64,000 bases of DNA from Actinomycetota bacterium (GTDB lineage: Bacteria; Actinomycetota; Actinomycetes; Nanopelagicales; Nanopelagicaceae). Every line of letters starts with the position of its first letter. Within the stretch, counting starts at the first letter, position 1. The notes beneath the pieces were generated by a model, which saw nothing but the letters and a program-made list of their open reading frames with translations, was not told where the DNA came from and did not search any database. The stretch is taken from contig WLOP01000001.1 of NCBI GenBank assembly GCA_009699205.1, positions 164,232 to 228,231 on the forward strand, given 5' to 3'. A program made the position numbers and the translations under genes. Below are positions 24,325 to 33,232 of the stretch, piece by piece.

Positions 24325-25147
24325 CTGCCACTCCACCCACCGCGAGAATGACTCCAATATATTGAATGAAATGTAATCGTTCGTGCAATATCTCAAATGC
24401 CAAAACGGCAGTCGCAATTGGGAAGAGAGAACCTAGAACCATAACTACCGAGACTAAGCCGTGAGTAGATGCAATACCTATGAGCAAGTTAGCGGAAAAA
24501 TCAGCAAGACCCATGAAAGCCAGTCCAAGAAAATCTTTCTTAGCAAACCCTCCTATGCTTCGCGTTCTTGCTACATAAATTACTGAAAAAATTAAAGTTG
24601 ACGCTCGCATGGTTACCATTGTCATCAGGGCGCTGCCGATAGAACCCCTTGCCATCAAAGTTAAACCTGCACCAAACCCACACGCTGCGCCAACGGCATA
24701 AAGAAGTGGGCGCAGTGGCAAGCCTTGGGAAATCTCCGGACCGCTTGCACAAAAAGCTCCCACCAGAGCAAGGGTGATGCCGATTCCTTGGGTGAGATTG
24801 AGAGTCTCTCCTCCGACAAGTGCGATCGTTAAAGGTACAAGAGCTCCAAGGGAGCTAATCGGAGAAACAACCCCCATCCGTCCTGAAGCAAGACCGGCGT
24901 ATAAACAGTTCAATCCAAAATACCCTGCAACGCCTGCGAGCACGCCAGGAATGAGATACCCGTGTTCGCCAAAAGCTGCCGCATGCCATTGACCGCTCAC
25001 TACAACTAAGAAGAGACCGAAAGTTAATCCAATTGCTTGCGATACCCCAGTCACCGCCAGAGGGTTATAGCGTTTTGCCAATCTGCCGCCTTGAAAATCA
25101 GCACTTCCCCAGAGAGCACTCGAAAATAATGCAAGGAAGATAGCCAT
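24308..25147 (-). CDS. EamA/DMT-family transporter
   Basis: The 279-residue protein has ten predicted membrane helices in two EamA repeats. It starts MAIFLALFSSALWGSADFQGG and the second repeat begins near residue 148 (AVGAACGFGAGLTLMARG). The conserved ends VVMVLGSLFPIATAVLAFEILHERLHFIQYIGVILAVGGVAVI mark the family. These proteins export metabolites such as amino acids; the substrate is unknown. A TAACGT element lies 7 bases before the ATG. Confidence 0.88.
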   Translation of the reverse strand: MAIFLALFSSALWGSADFQGGRLAKRYNPLAVTGVSQAIGLTFGLFLVVVSGQWHAAAFGEHGYLIPGVLAGVAGYFGLNCLYAGLASGRMGVVSPISSLGALVPLTIALVGGETLNLTQGIGITLALVGAFCASGPEISQGLPLRPLLYAVGAACGFGAGLTLMARGSIGSALMTMVTMRASTLIFSVIYVARTRSIGGFAKKDFLGLAFMGLADFSANLLIGIASTHGLVSVVMVLGSLFPIATAVLAFEILHERLHFIQYIGVILAVGGVAVISAG

Positions 25148-25154
25148 GTGCGCA

Positions 25155-25160
25155 ACGTTA
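25155..25160 (-). promoter_or_regulatory. -10 element of the EamA gene (leaderless start)
   Basis: TAACGT on the minus strand, 7 bases before the ATG at 25147. Confidence 0.55.
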
Positions 25161-25196
25161 CCGCCCTGCCTCCCACCTTTGCCGCTTCGACTTGCT

Positions 25197-25202
25197 TACA
25201 TT
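25197..25202 (+). promoter_or_regulatory. -10 element of the DUF3000-RNase D unit (leaderless start)
   Basis: TACATT, 6 bases before the ATG at 25209. Confidence 0.6.
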
Positions 25203-25208
25203 GGCTCC

Positions 25209-25784
25209 ATGGATGCACGTGAATTTCAGGTAGTTGTTGATTCATTGCGTTCTTTCGCTCCGCGTAAAGAGATTATTCTCGAAGAAGTTCCGGCTCCTCA
25301 AAAACTTGCCACCTATTCTTTTGCGCTTTCGGCTGATGTCAGTAATGGCTTACTGAATGATGATGAAGATGAAATAGCTTCGGGCCGGTTTGTTCTTCTG
25401 CACGAACCGGGAGGACAAGAAACCTGGGACGGAGAATTCCGTGCAGTAACTTATATCCGCGCGGATGTCGAAGCCATGATGCAAGAAGATCCGCTCTTAC
25501 CGGAAAATGGTTGGAACTGGTTACTCCAAGCGTTAGATGAGAGCGGCGCTACGTACTGTGCAGCCAGCGGAACGGTAACTCGTGTAGTCAGCCAATCGTT
25601 TGGAAAATTATCACCACGTAACGATGAAGCTGAAGTTGAAATCCGAGCTTCTTGGACTCCCATCGCAGCATCCCCATCAGAACTAGCAGTACATCTGCAA
25701 GGTTGGTGCAATGTGTTGGCAGAAATTGCAGGACTTACACCGGTTCCAGAGGGAGTTACTGCAATAAATCAGGCTCGGCGATAA
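25209..25784 (+). CDS. DUF3000-family actinobacterial protein
   Basis: The 191-residue soluble protein matches the actinobacterial DUF3000 family by its pattern: an N-terminal FQVVVDSLRSFAPRKEIILEEVPAPQKLATYSFAL, a GRFVLLHEPGGQETWDGEFRAVTYIRADVE core, and a C-terminal WCNVLAEIAGLTPVPEGVTAI. The family has no known function, but it is regularly found just before RNase D, as here with a 3-base gap. The ATG at 25209 is chosen because of its leaderless promoter; an in-frame start at 25146 would overlap the divergent gene. Confidence 0.88.
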   Translation: MDAREFQVVVDSLRSFAPRKEIILEEVPAPQKLATYSFALSADVSNGLLNDDEDEIASGRFVLLHEPGGQETWDGEFRAVTYIRADVEAMMQEDPLLPENGWNWLLQALDESGATYCAASGTVTRVVSQSFGKLSPRNDEAEVEIRASWTPIAASPSELAVHLQGWCNVLAEIAGLTPVPEGVTAINQARR

Positions 25785-25787
25785 TTT

Positions 25788-27053
25788 ATGGATGAAATTG
25801 TTGAGCAGATAGCTACGCCCTTACTCCAACCAGAAGGTGGCACTCCCCCGCTCATCACAACCGAAACTGCATTTGAAGAAGCTATTGCGCAACTTGAAAG
25901 TGGTGTTGGTCCTTTTGCAATCGATGCCGAACGCGCTTCCGGATACAAATACAACCCGAGGGCCTACCTCATACAGATAAAACGCACTGGTGGCGGCCTG
26001 CACCTGATCGATCCTGTTGCATTCTCGAATCCACATCCACTTTTTGCCCGACTCAACAATTTAATTGCAACCGATGAAGTAATTCTTCATGCCAGCACCC
26101 AGGATTTGCCATGCCTTCGCGATGTTGGAATTGACCCACTTATTTTATTTGACACAGAGTTGGGAGGCCGAATTGCAGGATTTCCTCGGGTGGGACTAGG
26201 GCCGCTCGTTGAATCACAATTGGGTTTCTCATTAGCGAAAGAACATAGCGCTGTCGATTGGTCAACACGACCTATGCCCCAAGAATGGTTAACGTATGCA
26301 GCCCTTGATGTCGAGTTGCTCGTTGAACTGCGCGAAAAGATTCTGGAATCGCTAGAAAAACAAGGCAAAGATGGTTGGGCGAGCGAAGAATTTGCGGCCA
26401 TCCTTAAAGCACCTCCACCGCCTCCTCGGAAGGAACCATGGCGGCGCACTTCAGGAATGCATAAAATCAAAAAACGTGATCACTTAGCGATCATCAAATC
26501 GTTGTGGTACAGCCGCGATGAAATAGCGCGTCAAGAAGATATCGCTTCAGGGAAATTGCTCAACGACGCGGCAATTCTTGAGTTGGCTATTGCTTCGCCA
26601 ACAACGCGCAAAGAGATGGAGAAAGCTTTGCGCCCTATTGGTATGCGAGCGCGCTGGTTTGAAAATACTCAACGTTGGTTAGATGCAATCGCCTACGCTC
26701 TCGCGCTTCCGGAGAGCCAATGGCCACAGGTGCGAGCTGAAAGCGATGCCTTGCCACCTGTAAAAATCTGGCGCGATAAATTCCCGCTGAAGTATGCCCA
26801 TCTCTCACATGCGCGAGCATCTTTAGAAGCGTGCGCTGCCTCTCTTTCGATACCACCAGAAAATCTCTTGAGCCCGGAAAGTGTTCGCCGAATCTGCTGG
26901 AATGAACCTGCTGATGTTGTAGCGGCCCTGTCCGAACTTGGAGCCAGAAATTGGCAGATTGCTCTTGTTTCAGAGTTCTTAACTGCCGCTCTCACCCAAC
27001 GCGAGCCGCTACCCACCCCCATTGCCGAGAGCGAACCTTCAGAGATAGTGTGA
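25788..27053 (+). CDS. rnd: Ribonuclease D family exonuclease with HRDC domain
   Basis: The 421-residue protein has a DEDDy 3'-5' exonuclease domain: FAIDAERASGYKYNP near residue 44 (first Asp and Glu), LHASTQDLPCL near 100, and YAALDVELLVEL near 165 with the Tyr and last Asp. An HRDC helical domain follows (about 220-300), with a further helical C-terminal region. RNase D trims 3' ends of tRNA and other small RNAs. It is co-transcribed with DUF3000. An inverted repeat and the FTR1 promoter follow at once. Confidence 0.92.
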   Translation: MDEIVEQIATPLLQPEGGTPPLITTETAFEEAIAQLESGVGPFAIDAERASGYKYNPRAYLIQIKRTGGGLHLIDPVAFSNPHPLFARLNNLIATDEVILHASTQDLPCLRDVGIDPLILFDTELGGRIAGFPRVGLGPLVESQLGFSLAKEHSAVDWSTRPMPQEWLTYAALDVELLVELREKILESLEKQGKDGWASEEFAAILKAPPPPPRKEPWRRTSGMHKIKKRDHLAIIKSLWYSRDEIARQEDIASGKLLNDAAILELAIASPTTRKEMEKALRPIGMRARWFENTQRWLDAIAYALALPESQWPQVRAESDALPPVKIWRDKFPLKYAHLSHARASLEACAASLSIPPENLLSPESVRRICWNEPADVVAALSELGARNWQIALVSEFLTAALTQREPLPTPIAESEPSEIV

Positions 27054-27055
27054 TG

Positions 27056-27083
27056 AATTACGCAACAGTGGAGTTGCGTAATT
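27056..27083. promoter_or_regulatory. 11-bp inverted repeat overlapping the FTR1 promoter, candidate operator
   Basis: AATTACGCAAC and GTTGCGTAATT form a perfect inverted repeat with a 6-base centre. The right arm holds a possible -35 (TTGCGT, 27074-27079), which is 17 bases from the -10 TAGATT at 27097. No T-tract follows, which argues against a terminator. A regulator bound here would block the iron permease promoter. The regulator is not known. Confidence 0.5.
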
Positions 27084-27096
27084 GCCTAAGTAACCC

Positions 27097-27102
27097 TAGA
27101 TT
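27097..27102 (+). promoter_or_regulatory. -10 element of the FTR1 gene (leaderless start)
   Basis: TAGATT, 6 bases before the GTG at 27109, with TTGCGT at 27074-27079 as a well-spaced -35. Confidence 0.7.
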
Positions 27103-27108
27103 GAGCGG

Positions 27109-27954
27109 GTGCTGAGCACCTTTACCATCGCCCTGCGAGAGGGCCTAGAAGCCGCCCTCATCGTCGGCATTCTCGTTGCCTATCTTCGTAAATCCACTCC
27201 CAAATCCGATCTCAAATCCAATCGGAGGGCCCTCCTTGCGCCCCTATGGTTGGGGGTTGGCTTGGCAATTGCCGCCAGTTTTGGATTAGGTGGATTTCTC
27301 TCTTTCACCTCTGCCGAATTGAGCCCACGCGGAGAACAATTCTTTTCAGGGAGCACAAGTTTCCTAGCCGTTGGCCTTGTCACTTGGATGGTTTTCTGGA
27401 TGAAAAAGACGGCGCGTGGAATGCGCGATGACCTCCACGGCAAAGTGGAGAGCGCTCTGATGGCAGGACCCCTCGCTCTAGCTACTACCGCTTTTTTCGC
27501 AGTTGCCCGAGAGGGTCTTGAAACTGCGCTCTTTATCTATACAAACTTTAAGACGCAAGGTTCGGCTTCAGCGGCTTCCTTCGGACTCTTCTTGGGCATA
27601 CTTTGCGCTATCACGCTGGGATATTTAATCTACAACCGTTCGGTCAAACTTAACTTAGCTAAATTCTTCACCTATACAGGAGTCGCACTGATTGTTGTGG
27701 CGGCAGGAGTTTTGGCTTATGCCGTGAACGAATATCAAGAACTTGGCTGGTTGCCAGGTTTTGGCAGTTTGGCTTGGGATACCACTTCATGGATGAGTAA
27801 AGAATCTCTCCCGGCCACGATCTTGGGCGGAACCGTGGGATTTGATACGACGACCTCGTGGTTGCAGCTGGCCTTGTGGGCTACCTATCTGGCGGTAATT
27901 TTATGGGCATATCTCAAGCCTCGGAAGGTTTCGCTTTCTCCTACCCACGGGTAA
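27109..27954 (+). CDS. FTR1/EfeU-family iron permease
   Basis: The 281-residue membrane protein has about seven helices and the two iron-binding REGLE motifs at residues 10-14 (ALREGLEAALIVG) and 134-138 (VAREGLETALFIY), which define the Ftr1/EfeU family of high-affinity iron uptake. The partners EfeO and EfeB are not next to it. The start is GTG with a leaderless promoter; an inverted repeat over the -35 suggests control, perhaps by iron. Confidence 0.92.
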   Translation: MLSTFTIALREGLEAALIVGILVAYLRKSTPKSDLKSNRRALLAPLWLGVGLAIAASFGLGGFLSFTSAELSPRGEQFFSGSTSFLAVGLVTWMVFWMKKTARGMRDDLHGKVESALMAGPLALATTAFFAVAREGLETALFIYTNFKTQGSASAASFGLFLGILCAITLGYLIYNRSVKLNLAKFFTYTGVALIVVAAGVLAYAVNEYQELGWLPGFGSLAWDTTSWMSKESLPATILGGTVGFDTTTSWLQLALWATYLAVILWAYLKPRKVSLSPTHG

Positions 27955-27997
27955 CCTGTGAACCCTATGCTCGACAAGCTCAGGTAAAGGAAGCGCC

Positions 27998-29185
27998 ATG
28001 ACACGTTCAGTCGTCCTTGTAGATGCAGTTCGTACACCCTTCGGAAAGTCTGGCAGTTTATATGCTGGAACGCGCGCAGATGATTTGATGGTTCGCGCAG
28101 TTCGAGGATTGCTCGAACGAAATCCAAAGATATCTCCTCATGACATTGATGACATTGCAATTGCTGCTGCGACGCAGACAGGCGACCAAGGCATGAACCT
28201 CGGACGCAGCGTAGGACTTCTCGCTGGATTACCCGTCACAGTGCCTGGATACTCCGTAGACCGTTGGTGCGCTGGTGCACTCACCGCTGTGACAACTATT
28301 GCTGGCGCGATTGCGATGGGCGCGTATGACATTGCAATTGCTGGTGGCGTTGAACATATGGGCAACCATCCCATTGGCGATGGCCTTGATCCCAATCCTC
28401 GCTACCTTGCAGAGAAAATTGTTGAACAAGATGCGCTAGCAATGGGCGCAACAGCAGAGCGTTTGCATGATCGCTTCCCTACTCTGACAAAGGAACGTGC
28501 AGATCGATACGCCCTCAATTCACAGATTAAAACTGCGAAAGCTTACGCAGAAGGAAATATTCAACGCGATTTAATTCCAACCGCTGTCCGAAGTGCAGAG
28601 TTAGGTTGGGGCATAGCAACAGTTGATGAACCTCCACGCCCTTCAACAACGATGGAAGGACTTGCTGGTCTCAAAACTCCATTTCGTCCGGCAGGTCGAG
28701 TTACTGCTGGAAATTCATCAGGTATTAATGATGGAGCAACAGCTGCGATCCTCGCCAGCGAAGAACGTGCCACAGAACTTGGTCTTACTATAAAAGCTCG
28801 TATGGTCTCATTTGCTTTTGCTGGCGTTGAACCAGAAATCATGGGCTATGGACCAATCCCATCTACAGAGAAAGCCTTGAAAAAAGCTGGGCTGCACATT
28901 AGCGATATCGGCTTATTTGAAATCAATGAGGCATTTGCAGTGCAGGTGCTCTCATTTCTTGAACACTTTGGCATCGCCGATGATGCGCCCAATGTCAATC
29001 CATTTGGCGGCGCAATTGCTGTGGGACATCCATTGGCTTCATCAGGTGTGCGTCTGATGCTTAATTTAGCTCGAAGCTTTCAAGAACATCCAGAAATTCG
29101 TTACGGAGCAACAACAATGTGTATCGGCCTTGGTATGGGCGGAACCGTAATTTGGGAGAACCCACATTTCACAGGAGGCAAATAA
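27998..29185 (+). CDS. fadA: Acetyl-CoA acyltransferase (thiolase)
   Basis: The 395-residue thiolase catalyses the last step of beta-oxidation. The nucleophile Cys lies in DRWCAGALTAV near residue 91. It also has GGVEHMG, the NEAFAVQ motif near 311, GGAIAVGHPLASSG with the catalytic His near 343, and CIGLGMGGTV with the second catalytic Cys near 375. AAAGGAAG precedes the ATG. It ends 1 base before the fadB gene, so both subunits of a trifunctional-type complex are made together. Confidence 0.95.
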   Translation: MTRSVVLVDAVRTPFGKSGSLYAGTRADDLMVRAVRGLLERNPKISPHDIDDIAIAAATQTGDQGMNLGRSVGLLAGLPVTVPGYSVDRWCAGALTAVTTIAGAIAMGAYDIAIAGGVEHMGNHPIGDGLDPNPRYLAEKIVEQDALAMGATAERLHDRFPTLTKERADRYALNSQIKTAKAYAEGNIQRDLIPTAVRSAELGWGIATVDEPPRPSTTMEGLAGLKTPFRPAGRVTAGNSSGINDGATAAILASEERATELGLTIKARMVSFAFAGVEPEIMGYGPIPSTEKALKKAGLHISDIGLFEINEAFAVQVLSFLEHFGIADDAPNVNPFGGAIAVGHPLASSGVRLMLNLARSFQEHPEIRYGATTMCIGLGMGGTVIWENPHFTGGK

Positions 29186-29186
29186 G

Positions 29187-31295
29187 ATGGCGCTAGAAAC
29201 AACTCTCCCAGAAGGTGCTCCTGATGAAGTTGTCACCCACGCGCTCGTGCGCGATGTAGATCTCAACGCTTTCGGTTTTCCAGGAACTCTGGCTTTAATC
29301 ACTCTTGATAACGGCGAAGATCACAACCGTCCCAATACTTTTGGCGTCAAATCATTGCTAGAACTCGATGCCGCGATTACCGAAGCATCTTCGCGCAAAC
29401 CCGCAGCGATAGCCGTGACAGGTAAACCATTTATCTTCGCCGCAGGCGCCGACCTTTCGGCCCTCTCCTTCTTGGCAAAACGCGAGCAAGGGGTTGCCAT
29501 TGCAAAATTGGGTCATGATGTTCTGCGCCGCTTGGGCGAATGTGACATTCCCACCTTTGCCTTTATCAATGGCTTAGCTCTCGGTGGTGGATTAGAAGTT
29601 GGTTTACATTGCACCTACAGAACACTTGCATCCACTGCTTTCACTGGTCTACCTGAAGTTTTCCTCGGTTTAGTGCCAGGTTGGGGCGGTGCAACTCTTC
29701 TCCCTCAACTCATTGGCCCCGAGCGCGCAGTTCAAGTGATTATGCTCAACGCGCTCAATAACAACACGATGATGAAGGCAAAAGATGCACTTGCTCTCGG
29801 TGTAACAGATGCGGTTTTTGAACCTGCGGACTTCTTAGAAAGATCTGTAACCTTCGCGGCATCGATCCTTAGCGGCGCCACCACAATAGAGCGGAACGAT
29901 TATTCACAAGATCCCTCTTGGGAGAAAGCTATAGCCACTGGTAAAGCTGCTGCCTTAAAGAAATATGGTGGCGCGGAGATCGAAGCTCCCAAGCGTGCAC
30001 TGGAACTCATCGCGCAAGCACAAAAGGCCACAAGAAGTTCAGGCTTTGATGCTGAAGATCAAGCTCTTGCTGATTTAGTCATGAGCGAATCTCTGCGCTC
30101 TTCCCTTTACGCTTTTAACCTCATCCAAAAGAAACGAAAGAAAGTTGAGGGCGCGCCTAAATCTTCTTTGGCACGCAAGGTCACAAAAGTCGGTGTAGTC
30201 GGCGCGGGGCTCATGGCATCCCAACTTGCCCTTCTCATGGTTCGCAACCTTAAATGCCCGGTTGTGATGACGGACTTGGATCAAGAACGCGTCGATAAGG
30301 GAGTCGCCTGGGTTCACACTGAGTTAGCAAAATTGGTTGAGAAGCGACGTATGAGCCAAGAGAGCGCGCATCGATTAACTGCCTTGGTTACCGGGTCGGT
30401 CGATAAGAAGGTATTTGCTTCGGCAGATTTTGTCATCGAAGCAATATTCGAAGAACTTTCCCTCAAACAACTCCTCTTCAAAGAACTTGAAGAGATTGTC
30501 ACATCGGAATGCGTGCTTGCCACAAATACGTCATCTTTAAGCGTTGAAGCCATGACTCAAGGGTTGAAAAATCCTGAACGAGTCGTCGGATTTCACTTCT
30601 TTAACCCAGTGGCAATTATGCCGTTACTTGAAGTTGCACGTACGTCTACAACAGATGACGTAACTGCAGCAACAGCAATTGCGGTGGGCAAAGAACTGAA
30701 GAAAACTATGGTCATTACCAAGGATGCACCGGGTTTTGTAGTAAATCGTTTGCTCACACGGTTTATGGGTGAAATCACCGATGCTATGGACGAAGGCACC
30801 CCCGCAGACGTTGCTGATAATGCAATGCGCAGCATTGGTTTCCCGATGTCACCATTTGAACTTCTCGGATTAGTTGGTCCTGGTGTTGCATTACATGTAG
30901 CCGAAACGCTCCACAAAAATCTTGGGCCACGTTATCGAATCTCCCCCACCATGCAACGCATGGTCAAAGAGGGCGTTCGAACTTTCTATATCAAGGGCGA
31001 TGACGGGAAATTCGCGCCCAATCCAGCTGCCGTTGCACTTATCGAACAAGGCGGAAATCCTTCCACTGGCGAGCAAGTGCGCAATCGTGCACTTAGCGCG
31101 TTAGCTCAAGAAGCGCGAATGATGCTTGATGAAGGCGTAGTTTCGACACCGGCAGAGATAGATATTTGCATGTTGCTAGGAGCCGGTTGGCCAATGGTCT
31201 TGGGTGGAATTCTGCCTTACTTAGATCGCGAAGGAATTAGCGAATCTGTGACTGGTCAACGCTTCCATCCGAAAGGTGTGGCTTCTTTAGCTTAG
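29187..31295 (+). CDS. fadB: Fatty-acid oxidation protein: enoyl-CoA hydratase / 3-hydroxyacyl-CoA dehydrogenase
   Basis: The 702-residue fusion has an N-terminal crotonase domain (FAAGADLSALSF near 87, NGLALGGGLEVGLH near 128, PEVFLGLVPGWGG near 153). A Rossmann NAD domain follows (VGVVGAGLMASQLALLM near 333), then the 3-hydroxyacyl-CoA dehydrogenase catalytic part: GFHFFNPVAIMPLLEV with the active His, and the KDAPGFVVNRLL signature. It oxidises enoyl-CoA to 3-ketoacyl-CoA for the thiolase just upstream. The last 59 bases overlap the end of dxs on the other strand. Confidence 0.95.
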   Translation: MALETTLPEGAPDEVVTHALVRDVDLNAFGFPGTLALITLDNGEDHNRPNTFGVKSLLELDAAITEASSRKPAAIAVTGKPFIFAAGADLSALSFLAKREQGVAIAKLGHDVLRRLGECDIPTFAFINGLALGGGLEVGLHCTYRTLASTAFTGLPEVFLGLVPGWGGATLLPQLIGPERAVQVIMLNALNNNTMMKAKDALALGVTDAVFEPADFLERSVTFAASILSGATTIERNDYSQDPSWEKAIATGKAAALKKYGGAEIEAPKRALELIAQAQKATRSSGFDAEDQALADLVMSESLRSSLYAFNLIQKKRKKVEGAPKSSLARKVTKVGVVGAGLMASQLALLMVRNLKCPVVMTDLDQERVDKGVAWVHTELAKLVEKRRMSQESAHRLTALVTGSVDKKVFASADFVIEAIFEELSLKQLLFKELEEIVTSECVLATNTSSLSVEAMTQGLKNPERVVGFHFFNPVAIMPLLEVARTSTTDDVTAATAIAVGKELKKTMVITKDAPGFVVNRLLTRFMGEITDAMDEGTPADVADNAMRSIGFPMSPFELLGLVGPGVALHVAETLHKNLGPRYRISPTMQRMVKEGVRTFYIKGDDGKFAPNPAAVALIEQGGNPSTGEQVRNRALSALAQEARMMLDEGVVSTPAEIDICMLLGAGWPMVLGGILPYLDREGISESVTGQRFHPKGVASLA

Positions 31296-33156
31296 TTAAC
31301 TCACTCCATTCAATAATGGACTGAGCAATCTGCGCTGCCGTGATACCAAGGTCGTGCAGAATTTGCGACCGTGATGAATGCTCGATGAATTCAAGCGGTA
31401 CGCCAATACTATGAATCGGCACAGAGATGTTGGCATCGCGCGCAAGCTCAGAAATGCTACTTCCGATCCCTCCGTGACGAATACCGTCTTCAAGTACAAC
31501 TACACATTTATATCGAGGCAACATCTGTGCGATCGCCAAAGGAATTGGCTTTACCCACCGCGGATCTACAACGGTGACGCCAACGCCTTTCTTGCCAGCT
31601 TCTTTCGCAGCATCAATTGCCATATGCGCGAGTGCTCCCACGCCAATTAGTAGGACATCGGAATTTTCACCGAGGTGTAAAACATCTACTCCATCACGCC
31701 TTTCGATTTCTGGAATATCGCTCTGCACTTCGCCTTTGGGGAATCGGACCAATGAAGGCGCATCCTTGATCGCAATGGATTCATTGAGTAATTCGCGCAA
31801 TCGGGAACCATCTCGCGGGGCGCCAACATGCAAAGTTGGAACAATGCCAGTGAGAGCAAGGTCCCAAATTCCATTATGCGAGGGGCCATCATCTCCTGTA
31901 ACTCCTGAACGATCGAGCACAAAAGTAACCCCAGCATGGTGCAAAGCGACATCTAAAAGCAATTGATCAAAGGCGCGATTCAGAAACGTTGCATAAACAG
32001 CCACCACTGGGTGCATCCCTGCAAAGGCTAAACCTGCCGCGCTCGTAACAGCGTGTTGTTCGGCGATACCCACATCAATTGTTCTGTGAGGAAAATTCTT
32101 TTGAAATCCTTCTAGCCCCGTTGGTCCCAACATCGCAGCTGTCAGCGCAACTACGTCGGGGCGTTCTTTCCCAATCGCAACGATCTCTTTCGAAAAAACA
32201 CTAGTCCAACTTGTGCCACTTGGTTTAACTGGAATTCCAGTCACTGGATCAACTACGCCAACTGCATGGAACTTTTCGGCTTCATCATCAAGCGCCGGTC
32301 TATGTCCTCGTCCCTTTTCTGTAATCGCATGTACCAGTACGGGGGCCCCAAAATGTTTCGCGGTATGAAGTGCCTTCTCCATCGCAGCAATGTTATGACC
32401 GTCGATTGGTCCCATATATTTGAGACCAAGATCTTCAAACATTCCTTGAGGGGCAAGAAAGTCCTTAATGCCCTTCTTCATACCGTGGACAGCGTCATAA
32501 AGATATGGACCAACGACTGGAATATGTTGAAGGGTGCGCTTTCCCCAACTTAACATTTGCTCATAACCGCGAGAAACTCGCAACGATGCAAGGTGATCTG
32601 CTAGACCTCCGATCGTCGGAGAATATGAACGCGCATTGTCATTGACGACAATGACAAGGTTTCGATCATCAGAGGTCGCAATATTATTGAGAGCTTCCCA
32701 AGACATGCCGCCAGTAAGTGCGCCGTCCCCCACTACAACCACTACGGAGCGATTTCTCTGACCCGTTAATGAAAATCCTCGAGAGATTCCATCGCCCCAC
32801 GAAAGCGCGGTCGATGCATGAGAATTCTCAATCACATCGTGTTCGCTCTCGCTCCGATTCGGATAACCAGCGATTCCGCCACGTTTGCGCAAGTTATCAA
32901 AGTCTCCAGCTCGGCCTGTAAGAATTTTATGAACGTAGGATTGATGTCCCGTATCGAAAAGTACGACATCCTTAGGCGAGTTAAACGTTCTATGGATTGC
33001 CATTGTCAGTTCAACAACACCCAAATTTGGACCTAAGTGACCGCCAGATTTAGATACTTTGGCGATGAGGAAATCTCGAATTTCCTGTGCCAGATTCGAT
33101 AACTCTTCTGGATTGAGATCGGCGATATCAGCAGGAGATGTGATGCGCTCAATCAT
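31237..33156 (-). CDS. dxs: 1-deoxy-D-xylulose-5-phosphate synthase
   Basis: The 639-residue thiamine-diphosphate enzyme makes DXP from pyruvate and glyceraldehyde-3-phosphate, the first step of the MEP isoprenoid pathway. Hallmarks are FDTGHQSYVHKILTGR near residue 68, the ThDP motif VGDGALTGGMSWEALNN near 142, and the transketolase GIAEQHAVTSAAGLAF near 360. The C-terminal tail of about 20 residues (LKKPHLSDGSVDQSQIR) lies antisense to fadB. The ATG follows a TAGGAT -10 by 6 bases. The neighbourhood with DUF3000/RNase D is conserved in the phylum. Confidence 0.95.
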   Translation of the reverse strand: MIERITSPADIADLNPEELSNLAQEIRDFLIAKVSKSGGHLGPNLGVVELTMAIHRTFNSPKDVVLFDTGHQSYVHKILTGRAGDFDNLRKRGGIAGYPNRSESEHDVIENSHASTALSWGDGISRGFSLTGQRNRSVVVVVGDGALTGGMSWEALNNIATSDDRNLVIVVNDNARSYSPTIGGLADHLASLRVSRGYEQMLSWGKRTLQHIPVVGPYLYDAVHGMKKGIKDFLAPQGMFEDLGLKYMGPIDGHNIAAMEKALHTAKHFGAPVLVHAITEKGRGHRPALDDEAEKFHAVGVVDPVTGIPVKPSGTSWTSVFSKEIVAIGKERPDVVALTAAMLGPTGLEGFQKNFPHRTIDVGIAEQHAVTSAAGLAFAGMHPVVAVYATFLNRAFDQLLLDVALHHAGVTFVLDRSGVTGDDGPSHNGIWDLALTGIVPTLHVGAPRDGSRLRELLNESIAIKDAPSLVRFPKGEVQSDIPEIERRDGVDVLHLGENSDVLLIGVGALAHMAIDAAKEAGKKGVGVTVVDPRWVKPIPLAIAQMLPRYKCVVVLEDGIRHGGIGSSISELARDANISVPIHSIGVPLEFIEHSSRSQILHDLGITAAQIAQSIIEWSELTKLKKPHLSDGSVDQSQIR

Positions 33157-33162
33157 GTAGCA

Positions 33163-33168
33163 ATCCTA
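33163..33168 (-). promoter_or_regulatory. -10 element of dxs (leaderless start)
   Basis: TAGGAT on the minus strand, 6 bases before the ATG at 33156. Confidence 0.65.
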
Positions 33169-33220
33169 GTTTGCTCTCGTAATCCCCGCATCTATTTGCA
33201 ACTAGCGGGATGGCGGAGAT

Positions 33221-33226
33221 TAGAAT
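33221..33226 (+). promoter_or_regulatory. -10 element of the TipAS-domain gene (leaderless start)
   Basis: TAGAAT, 6 bases before the ATG at 33233; TTGCAA at 33196-33201 is a possible -35 with a long 19-base spacer. Confidence 0.65.
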
Positions 33227-33232
33227 TGGTTC

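Noticed and set aside
27056..27083. Inverted repeat as a terminator of rnd
   Set aside because: No T-tract follows and the right arm holds a well-spaced -35; an operator fits better, though a dual role is not excluded.
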